DNA of 64,000 bases from Puniceicoccus vermicola (lineage in GTDB: Bacteria > Verrucomicrobiota > Verrucomicrobiia > Opitutales > Puniceicoccaceae). The position numbers were made by a program, and so were the translations under genes. Shown here in pieces: positions 19,501-27,142 of the stretch. The stretch lies in the NCBI RefSeq assembly GCF_014230055.1, contig NZ_JACHVA010000101.1, positions 186,001 through 250,000 on the forward strand, read 5' to 3'. Below the pieces are notes generated by a model. It saw nothing but the letters and a program-made list of their open reading frames with translations. It was not told where the DNA came from and searched no databases. Each line of letters opens with the position of its first letter. Position 1 is the first letter of the stretch.

Positions 19501-20098
19501 GGATCTTCGGAATGATTTAGCGAAAGAGGATCTCTATGAGTCCTATTGGAAGTGGCCATACCGATTTATCCCGGAGACCGATTACTTTGGTTATTACAAA
19601 GGAAATCTGGATGTGGGTGGAGAAACTCTCGCGACCTTCGTCGATGGCGGTGTCGCGGCTTCTCTATATTCGGTGGGTGAAGGACAGGTTCTCGTCTTCT
19701 GGGGAACTCCGGAGATGAAGCCTGAAGAGCAGAACGGCCTCATGGCAGCGATTGCCAAGAAGGCCGGGGTTACCAACGGTACTATGGATAATCCGATTCC
19801 CTACATGCTGGAGGGAGTCGATGAGTCTATGGATCGTTTCTACACCTTCATCTACGAAGAGAAAGCAGGGATTTATCTGCAAAAAATCGGAAATGTTCCC
19901 GATGGGGAATGGTTTGTCGATGACATGGTTACCGATACACGCATGGGTACCTACGACGGAACCTTGATTCGGGAAAACGGGATGGAGTTAGAGTTTCGAT
20001 CCGGGAACTCGCCTTTAAAAGTTCTCCGCTTCATCCGCCCGAAGAAGATGGGCAATGCGAAATGGATGGAGAAGTATCCGGATTATACCGGGAACTAA
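16535..20098 (+). CDS. Large secreted GH42-like enzyme, paralogue 2
   Basis: The ATG overlaps the stop of the previous gene as ATGA, so translation is probably coupled. The 1187-residue product has a signal peptide (MKRKYLTVVSLLAGLGLTCPLFG) and the same layout as its neighbour. It has beta-domains to about residue 460, then a barrel with DLAEFEILPGVYDFALMDQI, GYYVMQAGGEWAIPDE (Glu611, candidate acid/base) and WINEPHHPHGW (Glu762, candidate nucleophile). A trimerisation-like domain follows (KMLVLNPIDEVLSEDTIEVV). Both share the RWxTDYxSWE block about 50 residues after the acid/base. Two diverged tandem copies suggest different linkages in the same polymer (inference). Its stop overlaps that of the convergent broken AraC gene. 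Confidence 0.75.
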   Translation: MKRKYLTVVSLLAGLGLTCPLFGTSELKAFDVLNVDDWKVEIREGDTVRLLSSEDDLLAVDFDVAVDRSQMVGHVRRKEGGFRLLLKEPIALAPEDQRVVFEVRMKGVKEDTYQVRPLLEDENGETISYRAVPIRSFQESHDGWKWMKTHVFDLTEAGGATDNIFRVEGGDLNAWPDGNLTFRGFQVVLFANRGKRAEGESSGTIYLGNIELGGKQVPDSPFAFADSLLEEKGKYEISFEIRSAFQGAPVEEMVETLDFDPDNEASRRQRIELPIGDLHNSWVRYQVRDEEGMPVVSEDIRWEQNISPEVSKDVASIDLTQRPLLGLVRMNPDRLDDSKQTGGVYREDEEMNVQFRIFEPEDGSESLTLQWQFMPYLSDKIIDSGEEDVRFEGASFVDANVVLPVVKDRDAYRISYTVLDKEQKTVDGGEYVLGVAREQIPAYISRDGNLPDRNVIKRHPYFRTTYFYKRSRGEVPVEEDILENFSEMVDESKQMASHITYMVDLAEFEILPGVYDFALMDQIMDVAADNGAGITVRLAHTEQEKPYRWLPYTLPRSFDGTPLEGHGYYGSYSVADPDYRDSWHRAFKAVHDRYQEHPAFEGYYVMQAGGEWAIPDEPWNGYISDYSVAGQNGFRDYLKNTLGLDLQQLNDRWSTDYTSWEQVMPPLPDLSKGKAPDLRPQWVDFQRCKNFWRSSWYNRVTQRIRSYDEQRVIIVYGGFRNVGNDELLDLVDYFHNGGNHYLQGEGTMVKMWEDDRVGWINEPHHPHGWAAYGDPADRGWVLDWQMYVSIAQSGGGGANLHVYYFPNPGVDLTAHYGGTYAYDRFERYKPILREFQEMTLVQDPKQVAVIQDEKTLLTKHRTTFMARKSDLRRWFELMKLDAVDFEFYREDEEANYKMLVLNPIDEVLSEDTIEVVNRMARNGALVVMSARTGRYTTDEQHGEYPLLKKLEIPLPTGTWEMNEEDVVAKIEESDWLGSSEGGLPFFTQEDLRNDLAKEDLYESYWKWPYRFIPETDYFGYYKGNLDVGGETLATFVDGGVAASLYSVGEGQVLVFWGTPEMKPEEQNGLMAAIAKKAGVTNGTMDNPIPYMLEGVDESMDRFYTFIYEEKAGIYLQKIGNVPDGEWFVDDMVTDTRMGTYDGTLIRENGMELEFRSGNSPLKVLRFIRPKKMGNAKWMEKYPDYTGN

Positions 20099-20878
20099 TC
20101 GATGTCCGGATTCCGAACATTCAAGGCTTTCAGCTGATCGCGAAAAGAACGGGGAGAGCAGCCCTCCAAGCGGGTGAACCAATTGGAGAACTTTGATCGA
20201 TGCTTAAATCCTAGATCGTAAGCGATTGTTTTTCTGCTGGTGTCGAGGTCGGCCAATCTTTGCTGCTCTCACGTAAAGCGTCTTCGTTCGAAGTAGCGGG
20301 TAGGGGTTAGATGGGTCGCTTGCGAATAAATCCGATTCATATGTCGGACGGTCAGATTGGCTCGATCTGCGATGGTTTGCAGGCAGAGAGGAGCGTCTAG
20401 TGGAGCGTTCGATAAATGCTCATGGATTTCATGAGCGCGTGAATTGCTTTCTTGAGGTTCCAGATAAGTTTCTTTTTCGGTAGCGAGGACTTCGAGTAAG
20501 GCTTCGAGCCACCGAATAAAAGCACCTAATCCGGCGATATAGTCATTTACCGAGCAGGAAATACCGGGGATATGAGCTTCGTGGGCTGACAAACGTGTCG
20601 AGACGACTTTGTCCAGTTTCCAGGTGGCTTGATTCAATTTCGGATCTTTGGGGGACCTTAACTGAACCACCTCGCGGAAATTGAGCTCGGAGCCTGGTTG
20701 ATTGGACTCAAAATAGAAGTGGGCTGACCACAACTGAACTTCGCCTTGAATGACGTGGGTTCGACCTTGTGGTGGCATAATGAGCCAGTCGCCTTTCTTC
20801 GCTTTCCACTGTCTGCCGATGATTCTACAACCACCGAACCTTTTAGCACATTGATCTGGCCTGATAAAACCCCGGAGG
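20095..20878 (-). pseudogene. Broken AraC-family regulator
   Basis: The reverse strand encodes AraC pieces that cannot form one protein. The sensing half appears in two frames: GQINVLKGSVVV around 20840-20875, then GRQWKAKKGDWLIMPPQGR from about 20825 down to 20760. This implies a frameshift near 20835. The DNA-binding half runs through TIADRANLTVRHMNRIY and RYFERRRFT to an in-frame TGA (20271-20269). It then continues in the same frame as EQQRLADLDTSRKTIAYDLG and HRSKFSNWFTRLEGCSPRSFR, ending at a natural stop at 20097-20095. The second helix-turn-helix is therefore behind the premature stop. No start codon fits the upstream end. The 169-residue piece at 20269-20778 is only a fragment of this dead gene. 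Confidence 0.8.
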
Positions 20879-21284
20879 GGGGACTACATTGAATCTCAGC
20901 GAATTGAGTTTCTACGCCTGGGTGAGCACGGCGGGGCCGTACAACGGTGGGAATTATAATTTTTTAGTGTGAAGCAGTGAGACGGGTGCTTCGACGCTCG
21001 GCACGTATTCGAGTTCGGCGGCGATCGCGAGTAGTGTGCAGCCTACCAGTTCAAATCAGTTTGTATTGGACTTGTCGGGAACGCCAGAACTTCAGGGATT
21101 GACCGGAACCGTTTCGTTCACAGTCGGTGTTTATACAGACAACAAGCCCGCCAATGGCTTTATGCGGTTGGATCAGGTTGAAGTGAGCGGCGCTGCGATT
21201 CCGGAATCGGCGCCGTTTGGGTTGGTTGCTTGTGTGCTGGCTCTTTCCCTTGGCCTGAAGTGTCGTAACCATCGTTCGAGCTGA
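20879..21284 (+). pseudogene. 5'-truncated PEP-CTERM protein remnant with an in-frame stop
   Basis: One frame reads LNLSELSFYAWVSTAG and PYNGGNYNFLV, hits TGA at 20970-20972, and continues in the same frame as SSETGASTLGTYSSSAAIA through FVLDLSGTPELQGL to a PEP-CTERM-like tail (IPESAPFGLVACVLALSLG, then KCRNHRSS). The homologous position is often Arg in this kind of sequence, so a CGA-to-TGA change is plausible. An upstream stop in the same frame near 20865 and the absence of any signal peptide show that the 5' part is gone. It stands head to head with the broken AraC gene. Confidence 0.7.
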
Positions 21285-21337
21285 CTCGTATTCTCTGTTT
21301 TCGTATCTCTTTCCCATTGTTGGGGAATTCATATAGA

Positions 21338-21375
21338 GGGCGGGTTGGAGAGATCTTCAACCCGCTCTTCTTTTG
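21338..21375 (+). terminator. Intrinsic terminator after the PEP-CTERM remnant
   Basis: GGGCGGGTTG (21338-21347) pairs with CAACCCGCTC (21358-21367) with one G-U pair and a 10-base loop, followed by TTCTTTTG. Confidence 0.7.
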
Positions 21376-21423
21376 CTTCGTTTGACCTATTCTTTGGTGA
21401 AATCTGAGGGTCTGCACGAGAGA

Positions 21424-21463
21424 TACAGACAAATCGACTATCGGTTCGACACTAGGACAATTG
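21424..21463 (+). promoter_or_regulatory. Diverged operator-like motif upstream of the sialidase-like gene
   Basis: The region starts TACAGAC, contains GACTATCGG and ends with ACACTAGGACAATTG (21449-21463). The last block matches 11664-11678 at 13 of 15 positions. The spacing between blocks is longer than in the other copies. Confidence 0.35.
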
Positions 21464-21521
21464 ATCCGATTCGGGGAAGCGAGGTATGATGACCTACTAT
21501 GTTTCTTCTACAGAAGATGAA

Positions 21522-21545
21522 TACAGATACCTACTATTCTGAACT
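21522..21545 (+). promoter_or_regulatory. Second diverged operator-like motif before the sialidase-like gene
   Basis: TACAGATACCTACTATTCTG lies about 31-54 bases upstream of the ATG at 21576 and resembles the TACAGATAGAC / TTCGGACA motif. A direct repeat ACCTACTAT (21492 and 21529) is embedded nearby. Confidence 0.35.
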
Positions 21546-21575
21546 GCCCGCTCAAAGCACGGCACACTGAATTCT

Positions 21576-22754
21576 ATGGAAAAGACGAACACGATTGACT
21601 ACCAAGAAATTCCTACAGCGTTGGACGCTCCGGAGATAATTTCATCCCCAGGTCCTGAGTATCAAGCTGACAAGAGACCATTTCAGGGAATTCCTACGGT
21701 TGAACGCAGTCCCACCGGGAGGCTGTGGGCTGCGTGGTATGCTGGTGGAGACTGGGAGTGTTGGCAGAACTACGTTGTTGTGGTTACGAGTGATAACGAT
21801 GGATGCACTTGGTCTGATCCGCGTTGGGTGGTTGCTCCGGGGGGCACGGTTAGGGCTTTTGATCCTTGCTTGTGGATGGATCCGGAAAATCGCCTGTGGC
21901 TTTTCTGGGCCCAGTCGATGGCTGCCAAAGTTCCGAAGAATCTATATATGGACGGTCGCTTTGGGGTCTGGGCAATGGTCTGCGAGAATCATGAGTCGAA
22001 CCAGCCGACTTGGGCTGCTCCCAGGTATATTGGGGATGGCATCATGATGAATAAGCCAACCGTCTTAGAGTCCGGGGCATGGTTGCTGCCGATTTCCATT
22101 TGGAAAAAGTTGAAGGAGGGTGAGGGTCAGGCTCCACCGCTTTATCACGATATGGGGAAAAGGATTGGCGCGTATGCGGTCGTGAGTCGAGACAGCGGGA
22201 AGACCTTCGAGTATCTTGGAAAGTCCGATCAGCATGAGAAGCCTAGTTTCGATGAACATATGTTTGTCGAGCGGCGGGATGGGTCGATTTGGATGCTGAT
22301 TCGCACCGACGGGGGAATGTGGGAGACTTTCTCTTGCGATCAGGGGCGATCGTGGGAGAAAGGAAACCTTTCGTCTGTGCGAGGGGAGAGTTCTCGGTTT
22401 TTCATTCGCCGATTGAAGTCGGGAAATCTGCTGTTGGTCCGTAATGATTTTCCTGAAGGTCAGCAACCTAACCGCTCTCATTTGACTGCCTATCTGTCGG
22501 AGGACGATGGGTTCACATGGAAGGGAGGTCTACTGTTGGACGAGCGATCGAAGGTCTCATATCCGGATGGAACCGAAAGCGAGGATGGGACGATTTACGT
22601 CATTTACGACTACAACCGAACGGAAGAGCGCGAAGTGCTCATGGCTTCTTTTAATGAATCGGAAGTGCTCGCAGGTCGGTTTGAAACCGGAAATTCTCGG
22701 TTCAAGATATTGGTCAACAAAGCATCCGGTTCGGAAAGAGTTGCACACGTGTAA
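21576..22754 (+). CDS. Sialidase-fold (BNR/Asp-box) exoglycosidase
   Basis: The 392-residue product carries four Asp-box-type motifs: SDNDGCTWSDP (about 69), SRDSGKTFEYLG (about 205), SCDQGRSWEKG (about 250) and SEDDGFTWKGG (about 308). These are the signature of six-bladed sialidase/neuraminidase propellers. An arginine-containing RPFQGIPTVER block lies near the N-terminus. No signal peptide is seen, so it should be cytoplasmic or exported by an unusual route. Fold assignment is safe, but many Verrucomicrobial proteins of this type are not true sialidases. A sialate O-acetylesterase-like gene lies nearby, which fits acylated sugar acids as a target. Operator-like sites related to the AraC regulon precede it. 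Confidence 0.75.
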   Translation: MEKTNTIDYQEIPTALDAPEIISSPGPEYQADKRPFQGIPTVERSPTGRLWAAWYAGGDWECWQNYVVVVTSDNDGCTWSDPRWVVAPGGTVRAFDPCLWMDPENRLWLFWAQSMAAKVPKNLYMDGRFGVWAMVCENHESNQPTWAAPRYIGDGIMMNKPTVLESGAWLLPISIWKKLKEGEGQAPPLYHDMGKRIGAYAVVSRDSGKTFEYLGKSDQHEKPSFDEHMFVERRDGSIWMLIRTDGGMWETFSCDQGRSWEKGNLSSVRGESSRFFIRRLKSGNLLLVRNDFPEGQQPNRSHLTAYLSEDDGFTWKGGLLLDERSKVSYPDGTESEDGTIYVIYDYNRTEEREVLMASFNESEVLAGRFETGNSRFKILVNKASGSERVAHV

Positions 22755-22877
22755 TCGAAGGCACTCCAGCAGAGTCTTTGGCCGAATCAGGGAACGAACC
22801 AGAAATTAGGGCCTCTGGACCTCGGGGCTCGATGAGAAAGCGGATAGAGCGACATTGTCCTCAATCCGCTACCGTCC

Positions 22878-23025
22878 CGTAGCATCGAGCCTTGCTCGAT
22901 GATCGCAATGGAAGCCCGGGTATCGAAGCTTCTTAGACCTTCGGCAGCCCTCAGTTCATCGGCGAAGCGCCGGTGCTACCGATCTCCCGTCGAATCACTC
23001 CGCTACTCGGCCGCCGCATCGCGGG
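22878..23025. repeat. Interspersed repeat, copy 2 (about 148 bases)
   Basis: This copy matches 2927-3075. It has the same 8-bp hairpin (arms CATCGAGC and GCTCGATG). Here the second inverted element is perfect, with inner arms CGGCG and CGCCG around AAG, nested in ATCGG/CCGAT. The last 23 bases overlap the end of the leftward esterase gene and encode its final seven residues and stop codon. Confidence 0.85.
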
Positions 23026-25078
23026 CCACGGCCTCGGTTGGCCCGTCGGTGCGGAAGGGAGCCATCGGGAGACCTGCTTCATTATAGAAGGGTGCGACCG
23101 GATTGTTGGCCCAGCCGTAGCGGACGGCTTCCGGTTCATCGATAGTTTCGGTGCTGACGCGAATCGTATTGCCATCCACGGTGACTGAGTCGGCCCAGAC
23201 AAATTTCCCATCGGGCCCACAAATGGCGAACGCGTTTTCGGTGTCACCTTGGGCGACAATTCCGCCCTCGGCGTTTTCGAAGGTAAGTACGGCTTCATTG
23301 TCTTCAATCTCCAGAGAGGCGAAAGTGGGGCCGTTGGCGACGATGTTATGCCCGTAGGCGATCTCTTCCGCTTGGAGACCGAGTCGCTTGCCAACATCCT
23401 GCTTGTTTTTCGGGTGGATGTTATTGGCTTCACCGATGTCGATGATGACGGCGAGTCCTACTTGAGGGTCGTTGGCGGCGGTCATGGACTGGGCTTCGCG
23501 CAGTTCGGCCCAGTTGCTTTCGGCCGGCTTCTCCTCGCGAGCGCGGAAATTGGCGAGCTGCACGACAAGAAAGGGGAAGTCTCCACGATCCCAGCGCTCA
23601 CGCCAATCTTCGATCATGGTGGGGAGCAGTGTCTGGTATTGCTCTGGGCGGCCTGCATTCGATTCGCCCTGATACCAGATTGCACCACGGATGCCGTAGG
23701 GGATCAGGGGTGCGATCATTTGGTTATAGAGCACGGTCGGGTAGTTCGGGCTGTTGGGATTCTTAGGCTTCGGGAGAAGCGCGAATTCTGGTTTTGCTTT
23801 CCATTCGCCCGCTAGGGCAATGGACTCGGCATCGGTTCCTTCGACGGGGGAGAGGGTCATTTGGCTCGCATCTTGTCCCCAAAGGCCTCCTTGCCCAGCA
23901 GCGTCTATGACACGGATGGCGATAACGTTAGGACCCGCTTGGACGAGTTCTCCTGGGACGGTGTAATTTCGGGGCTTATCCCAGAAATCGACGTTCTTCT
24001 CAGAGATATTTCCGCTGGCACCGACTTCTTTTCCGTTGAACCAAGTGACATCGACCTCATCGATCGGTCCGGGACGGAGTGCGAGATCGCGACCGACCCA
24101 GGATTCTGGGATGTCGACGGTTTTGCGGTACCAGACGATGCCGTCAAGGTTCCCGTATCCGGGGAGCCCGGATTTTTCCCAGTTCTGGGGGACAGGCATT
24201 GTGGTCCACTCGGAGTCATCCAGATCGGGTTGAGCCCAAGCCTGAGCCGAGGCTAAATCGGCTTCGAGGGAATAGAGCTCGGTCAACGAAGCTCTGTAGG
24301 CGGAGAGGTCTTGTTGATAGGTTTGAACAGCTTCGGCGTTTTTGGCCGGAAGGTTGGGAATATCGGCAATTTTCTGAGAGAACTCGGGCAGATTGGCTTC
24401 GAGGGCTTCGGCACTGGTCCAGGCCTCGGCGATGGTGCCGCCCCAGTTGGTGCTGATGAGGCCGACGGGTTGTTGCAGCTCGTTGTAGAGGTGGCGTCCA
24501 AAAAAGTAGCCGACCGCGGAAAAGTTTTTGGCGGTTCCCGGGGTGCAGACGACCCATTTGCCCTCGAGATCTTCCTGAGGTGCGTAGGCGATTTGGTTCT
24601 TTACGTCAAAGAGTCGAATTTCGGGGTAGTTGGCATTGGCAATTTCCTCTTCGGCGTTCGCCGCGCGATTCAGCGACCATTCCATGTTGGACTGTCCGGA
24701 GCAGATCCAGACCTCGCCGACGAGGACGTCTTCGAAGGTGACCTGATCTCCACTGGAGTCGGAAATGGTCATCACCTGAGCCTCGGAATTGGCGGGAATG
24801 GCAGGTAATTCGACGCGCCAAGTGCCGTCCTCGCTGGCTTTCACCTTGGCGGATTTTTCGGCGAAGGAGACGGTCACCGTTTCTCCGGGATCCGACCATC
24901 CCCAAACGGGAATCGTTCCGTCTTGCTGGAGAACCATATGGGATCCGAAAATCGCGGGTAGCTTCAGTTCCGCGAGGGCCGAGCTGGCGCCGAAAAAGAG
25001 ACCGATTCCGGTTGTCAGGCCGATTGCGGCACATTTGCAGGTGTATGAACGAAGACGGGAAGGGGTTGTCTTATACAT
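23003..25078 (-). CDS. Secreted sialate O-acetylesterase-like SGNH esterase
   Basis: The ATG at 25078 gives a signal peptide ending SALA after residue 35, so I prefer it to the in-frame start at 25120. The mature protein has the 9-O-acetylesterase layout. It starts KLPAIFGSHMVLQQ, then VPVWGWSDPGE-type beta domain, VGEVWICSGQSNMEW (block I nucleophile Ser at about 123) and NWGGTIAEAW. A jelly-roll insertion (PVPQNWEKSGLPGYG, RPGPIDEVDVTWFNG) follows, then GAIWYQGESNAGRPEQY and the Asp/His region IGEANNIHPKNKQDVG. It should remove acetyl groups from sugars outside the cytoplasm. It is 62 bases downstream of an AraC gene on the same strand. The final codons lie in an interspersed repeat, so the natural C-terminus may have been replaced. 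Confidence 0.88.
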   Translation of the reverse strand: MYKTTPSRLRSYTCKCAAIGLTTGIGLFFGASSALAELKLPAIFGSHMVLQQDGTIPVWGWSDPGETVTVSFAEKSAKVKASEDGTWRVELPAIPANSEAQVMTISDSSGDQVTFEDVLVGEVWICSGQSNMEWSLNRAANAEEEIANANYPEIRLFDVKNQIAYAPQEDLEGKWVVCTPGTAKNFSAVGYFFGRHLYNELQQPVGLISTNWGGTIAEAWTSAEALEANLPEFSQKIADIPNLPAKNAEAVQTYQQDLSAYRASLTELYSLEADLASAQAWAQPDLDDSEWTTMPVPQNWEKSGLPGYGNLDGIVWYRKTVDIPESWVGRDLALRPGPIDEVDVTWFNGKEVGASGNISEKNVDFWDKPRNYTVPGELVQAGPNVIAIRVIDAAGQGGLWGQDASQMTLSPVEGTDAESIALAGEWKAKPEFALLPKPKNPNSPNYPTVLYNQMIAPLIPYGIRGAIWYQGESNAGRPEQYQTLLPTMIEDWRERWDRGDFPFLVVQLANFRAREEKPAESNWAELREAQSMTAANDPQVGLAVIIDIGEANNIHPKNKQDVGKRLGLQAEEIAYGHNIVANGPTFASLEIEDNEAVLTFENAEGGIVAQGDTENAFAICGPDGKFVWADSVTVDGNTIRVSTETIDEPEAVRYGWANNPVAPFYNEAGLPMAPFRTDGPTEAVARDAAAE

Positions 25079-25140
25079 GGATTTAGAGGGATAGGGAGTG
25101 ACGCTCTGAAAATCAAGCATGAGGTTCCCATGGACGAAAA

Positions 25141-25899
25141 TTAAGAGGATCGTTTTTCCTGTCGGTATTCCGAAGGAGTCTTGCCGAGACGCTTTTTGAA
25201 GAGCCGGGAAAAGTAGTAGGGGTTTTCGAGGCCCACTTGAGCGGCGATCTCTTGCACCGGAAGGTCGGTAAAGGTGAGGAGTTCGCAGGCGACATCGAGC
25301 CGTTTCCTGATCAGATAGTGAAGGGGAGATTCGCCGAGATTTTGTTTGAACAGATGGCGGAGGTGGTCGGCGCTGATGTAGATTTCTGCGGCGAGGTCTG
25401 ACAGGTCCAGGGTTTCATGGTAACGGGTGTCGAGAATTTCGCGGGCGGTCTTGACTGGATGGGGCAGGGAGGAGGTTTCATGCTCTTCCCGCTGGATCTT
25501 TTGCAATTCCACGAGAATCCAACCCGAGAGCAGGTCGAGGCGGCGTTGTTTCAGGTCGCCAGGAGGGCCTTTCAATTCCGAGAGAAGCTGTTCGAAAGTC
25601 GCTCCGATGGTTTTGGGTGTGTTGTCCCAGACGTTGGGTCGGAGATCTTCGGAATCGCATCCTGAGATGCCGACACAGATCTGTCGGCCATCTTGATGAG
25701 GAATATCGCTGTGGGGAACGTTTGGCGGGCTGACTGTGATTTGGCCCTGCCGATAAGGGTAGTGGTTATTGTTCTGAACGAGCTCTCCTGATCCTTTCGC
25801 GTAGTAGACTAGTTCCGTGCAGTGGTGAGAATGAATCGGGCAGGGAGCATTCGCTTTCATTGGAATTTCAGCAACGAAAATACAGCGGATAGAGGCCAT
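25141..25899 (-). CDS. AraC-family transcriptional regulator
   Basis: The 252-residue product has an N-terminal cupin with HSHHCTELVYYAKGSGELV and QGQITVSPPNVPHSD. The C-terminal AraC DNA-binding domain has LDLSDLAAEIYISADHLRHL and then VQEIAAQVGLENPYYFSRLF with GKTPSEYR. The paired histidines in HSHHCTE are typical of sugar-responsive AraC proteins of this length. It is upstream of the esterase gene on the same strand and divergent from the MDR dehydrogenase at 26069, so it probably controls one or both. Confidence 0.93.
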   Translation of the reverse strand: MASIRCIFVAEIPMKANAPCPIHSHHCTELVYYAKGSGELVQNNNHYPYRQGQITVSPPNVPHSDIPHQDGRQICVGISGCDSEDLRPNVWDNTPKTIGATFEQLLSELKGPPGDLKQRRLDLLSGWILVELQKIQREEHETSSLPHPVKTAREILDTRYHETLDLSDLAAEIYISADHLRHLFKQNLGESPLHYLIRKRLDVACELLTFTDLPVQEIAAQVGLENPYYFSRLFKKRLGKTPSEYRQEKRSS

Positions 25900-26068
25900 A
25901 GTTTATTCAAAAGGACAAAGTGGATGAGGGTCGAGGTGGAAGAGAGTGAGTTACTTGAGGATACCCGGAATGTGCAAATGATTTTCCCCGTCGAGTGCAT
26001 TCACCTCGGGAGGGGCTTCGGTTATTATTTTCGGGCTCAATATCCTCTATCATCCAGAAATATCCATC

Positions 26069-27127
26069 ATGCCTGAATTTGCCGACGCGATTGTTTTCTC
26101 ATCTGTCAACGAGGTCTCTCACCAGACTGTCGAACTGCCTCCGTGTGGTCCTGATGAGATCGTTTGCGAAACCTTGTACACTTTCGTCTCTCCTGGAACC
26201 GAACTGCGAGTGCTTGGAGGGCAGTATTCAAAGCCTAAGGATTTTCCACTCGTTCCCGGATACTCGGCGGTTGCCCGGGTTTTAGAAGTTGGAACCGAGG
26301 TTTCGGGGATTCGGGTGGGCGATCTCGTTAGTGGCCGGAATCCCAAGGCGGTTGCGGGAGTTGGCGCCATGTGGGGAGGTCAGGCCAGTCGTCATGTTTA
26401 TGCGACTCGGGGAGAAGACCGGATCGTTCTTCTGCCGAAGGAGGCGGATCCGCTGGACTACGTAGTTGCCGAAGTGGCGGCGATCAGTCATCGTGGAATC
26501 GATGCGGCACGACCGAGGGCGGAGGAAACCGCAGTGGTCATCGGTCAGGGGATGATCGGTACGTTTTCCGCCGCCTGGCTCTTGAATCACGGCTGTCGGG
26601 TGATCGTATGCGATGTGGACGCAGGACGACTGGAAAAGGCTAGGAGTCGAGGAGTGGCCGAAGCGGTCAATATGATGGACGAGGATGCCATGGGACGTCT
26701 GGAGTTTCTTTTAAACGGAGGAGCTGACATTGTGGTCGAGTCTTCCGGTACATCCGCCGGAATTCAGGCCGCCTATCGACTGCTGCGCAAGAAGCCTCAG
26801 GCTTATGGAGACGACTACAAGGTCGAGCCGATCGGCTTCTATGGGGACGACTGGCCCCGCCTTGTCGTGCAGGCGAACTACATTGACGAGGTCTCAATCA
26901 ATCCATTTTCCTTTTTCTCCGGCGAGGGGGTCACCGTTCTTACTCCGAGCGATCGGGGAGTGGAAGATCGTCAGAAGGTCGTGGAGGCCATTCGCTCCGG
27001 GCACCTGTCTGGACGGGATTTCGTCGATCTGGTCCTTCCTTACAAGGAGGCCGCAAGTGGTTATCGGAAATTGCTCGAGCGGGAGGTGAGTTCGGTCGCC
27101 TTCTCGTGGCAGTCCGAGAAGAAATAA
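26069..27127 (+). CDS. MDR-family (zinc-type alcohol dehydrogenase-like) sugar dehydrogenase
   Basis: The 352-residue product has the medium-chain dehydrogenase layout. It has an N-terminal GroES-like domain (VSPGTELRVLGGQY, PGYSAVARVLEVG, IRVGDLVSGRN). The Rossmann domain carries AVVIGQGMIGTFSAAWLLN (about 153-171) and then DADRLEKA-like VDAGRLEKARSRG. The classical zinc-ligand Cys/His set near residue 40 is not clearly present, so it may be zinc-independent. It probably oxidises or reduces a sugar or polyol with NAD(P). The next gene starts 15 bases after its stop behind a strong GGGAGGAAG ribosome site, so the two form an operon. Confidence 0.78.
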   Translation: MPEFADAIVFSSVNEVSHQTVELPPCGPDEIVCETLYTFVSPGTELRVLGGQYSKPKDFPLVPGYSAVARVLEVGTEVSGIRVGDLVSGRNPKAVAGVGAMWGGQASRHVYATRGEDRIVLLPKEADPLDYVVAEVAAISHRGIDAARPRAEETAVVIGQGMIGTFSAAWLLNHGCRVIVCDVDAGRLEKARSRGVAEAVNMMDEDAMGRLEFLLNGGADIVVESSGTSAGIQAAYRLLRKKPQAYGDDYKVEPIGFYGDDWPRLVVQANYIDEVSINPFSFFSGEGVTVLTPSDRGVEDRQKVVEAIRSGHLSGRDFVDLVLPYKEAASGYRKLLEREVSSVAFSWQSEKK

Positions 27128-27142
27128 ACCGGGAGGAAGTCA

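Noticed and set aside
25881-25906. TACAGCGGATAGAGGCCATAG as another copy of the regulon motif
   Set aside because: It lies across the start codon region of the AraC gene on the other strand, has extra bases in both blocks and lacks TTCGGACA at the right distance.
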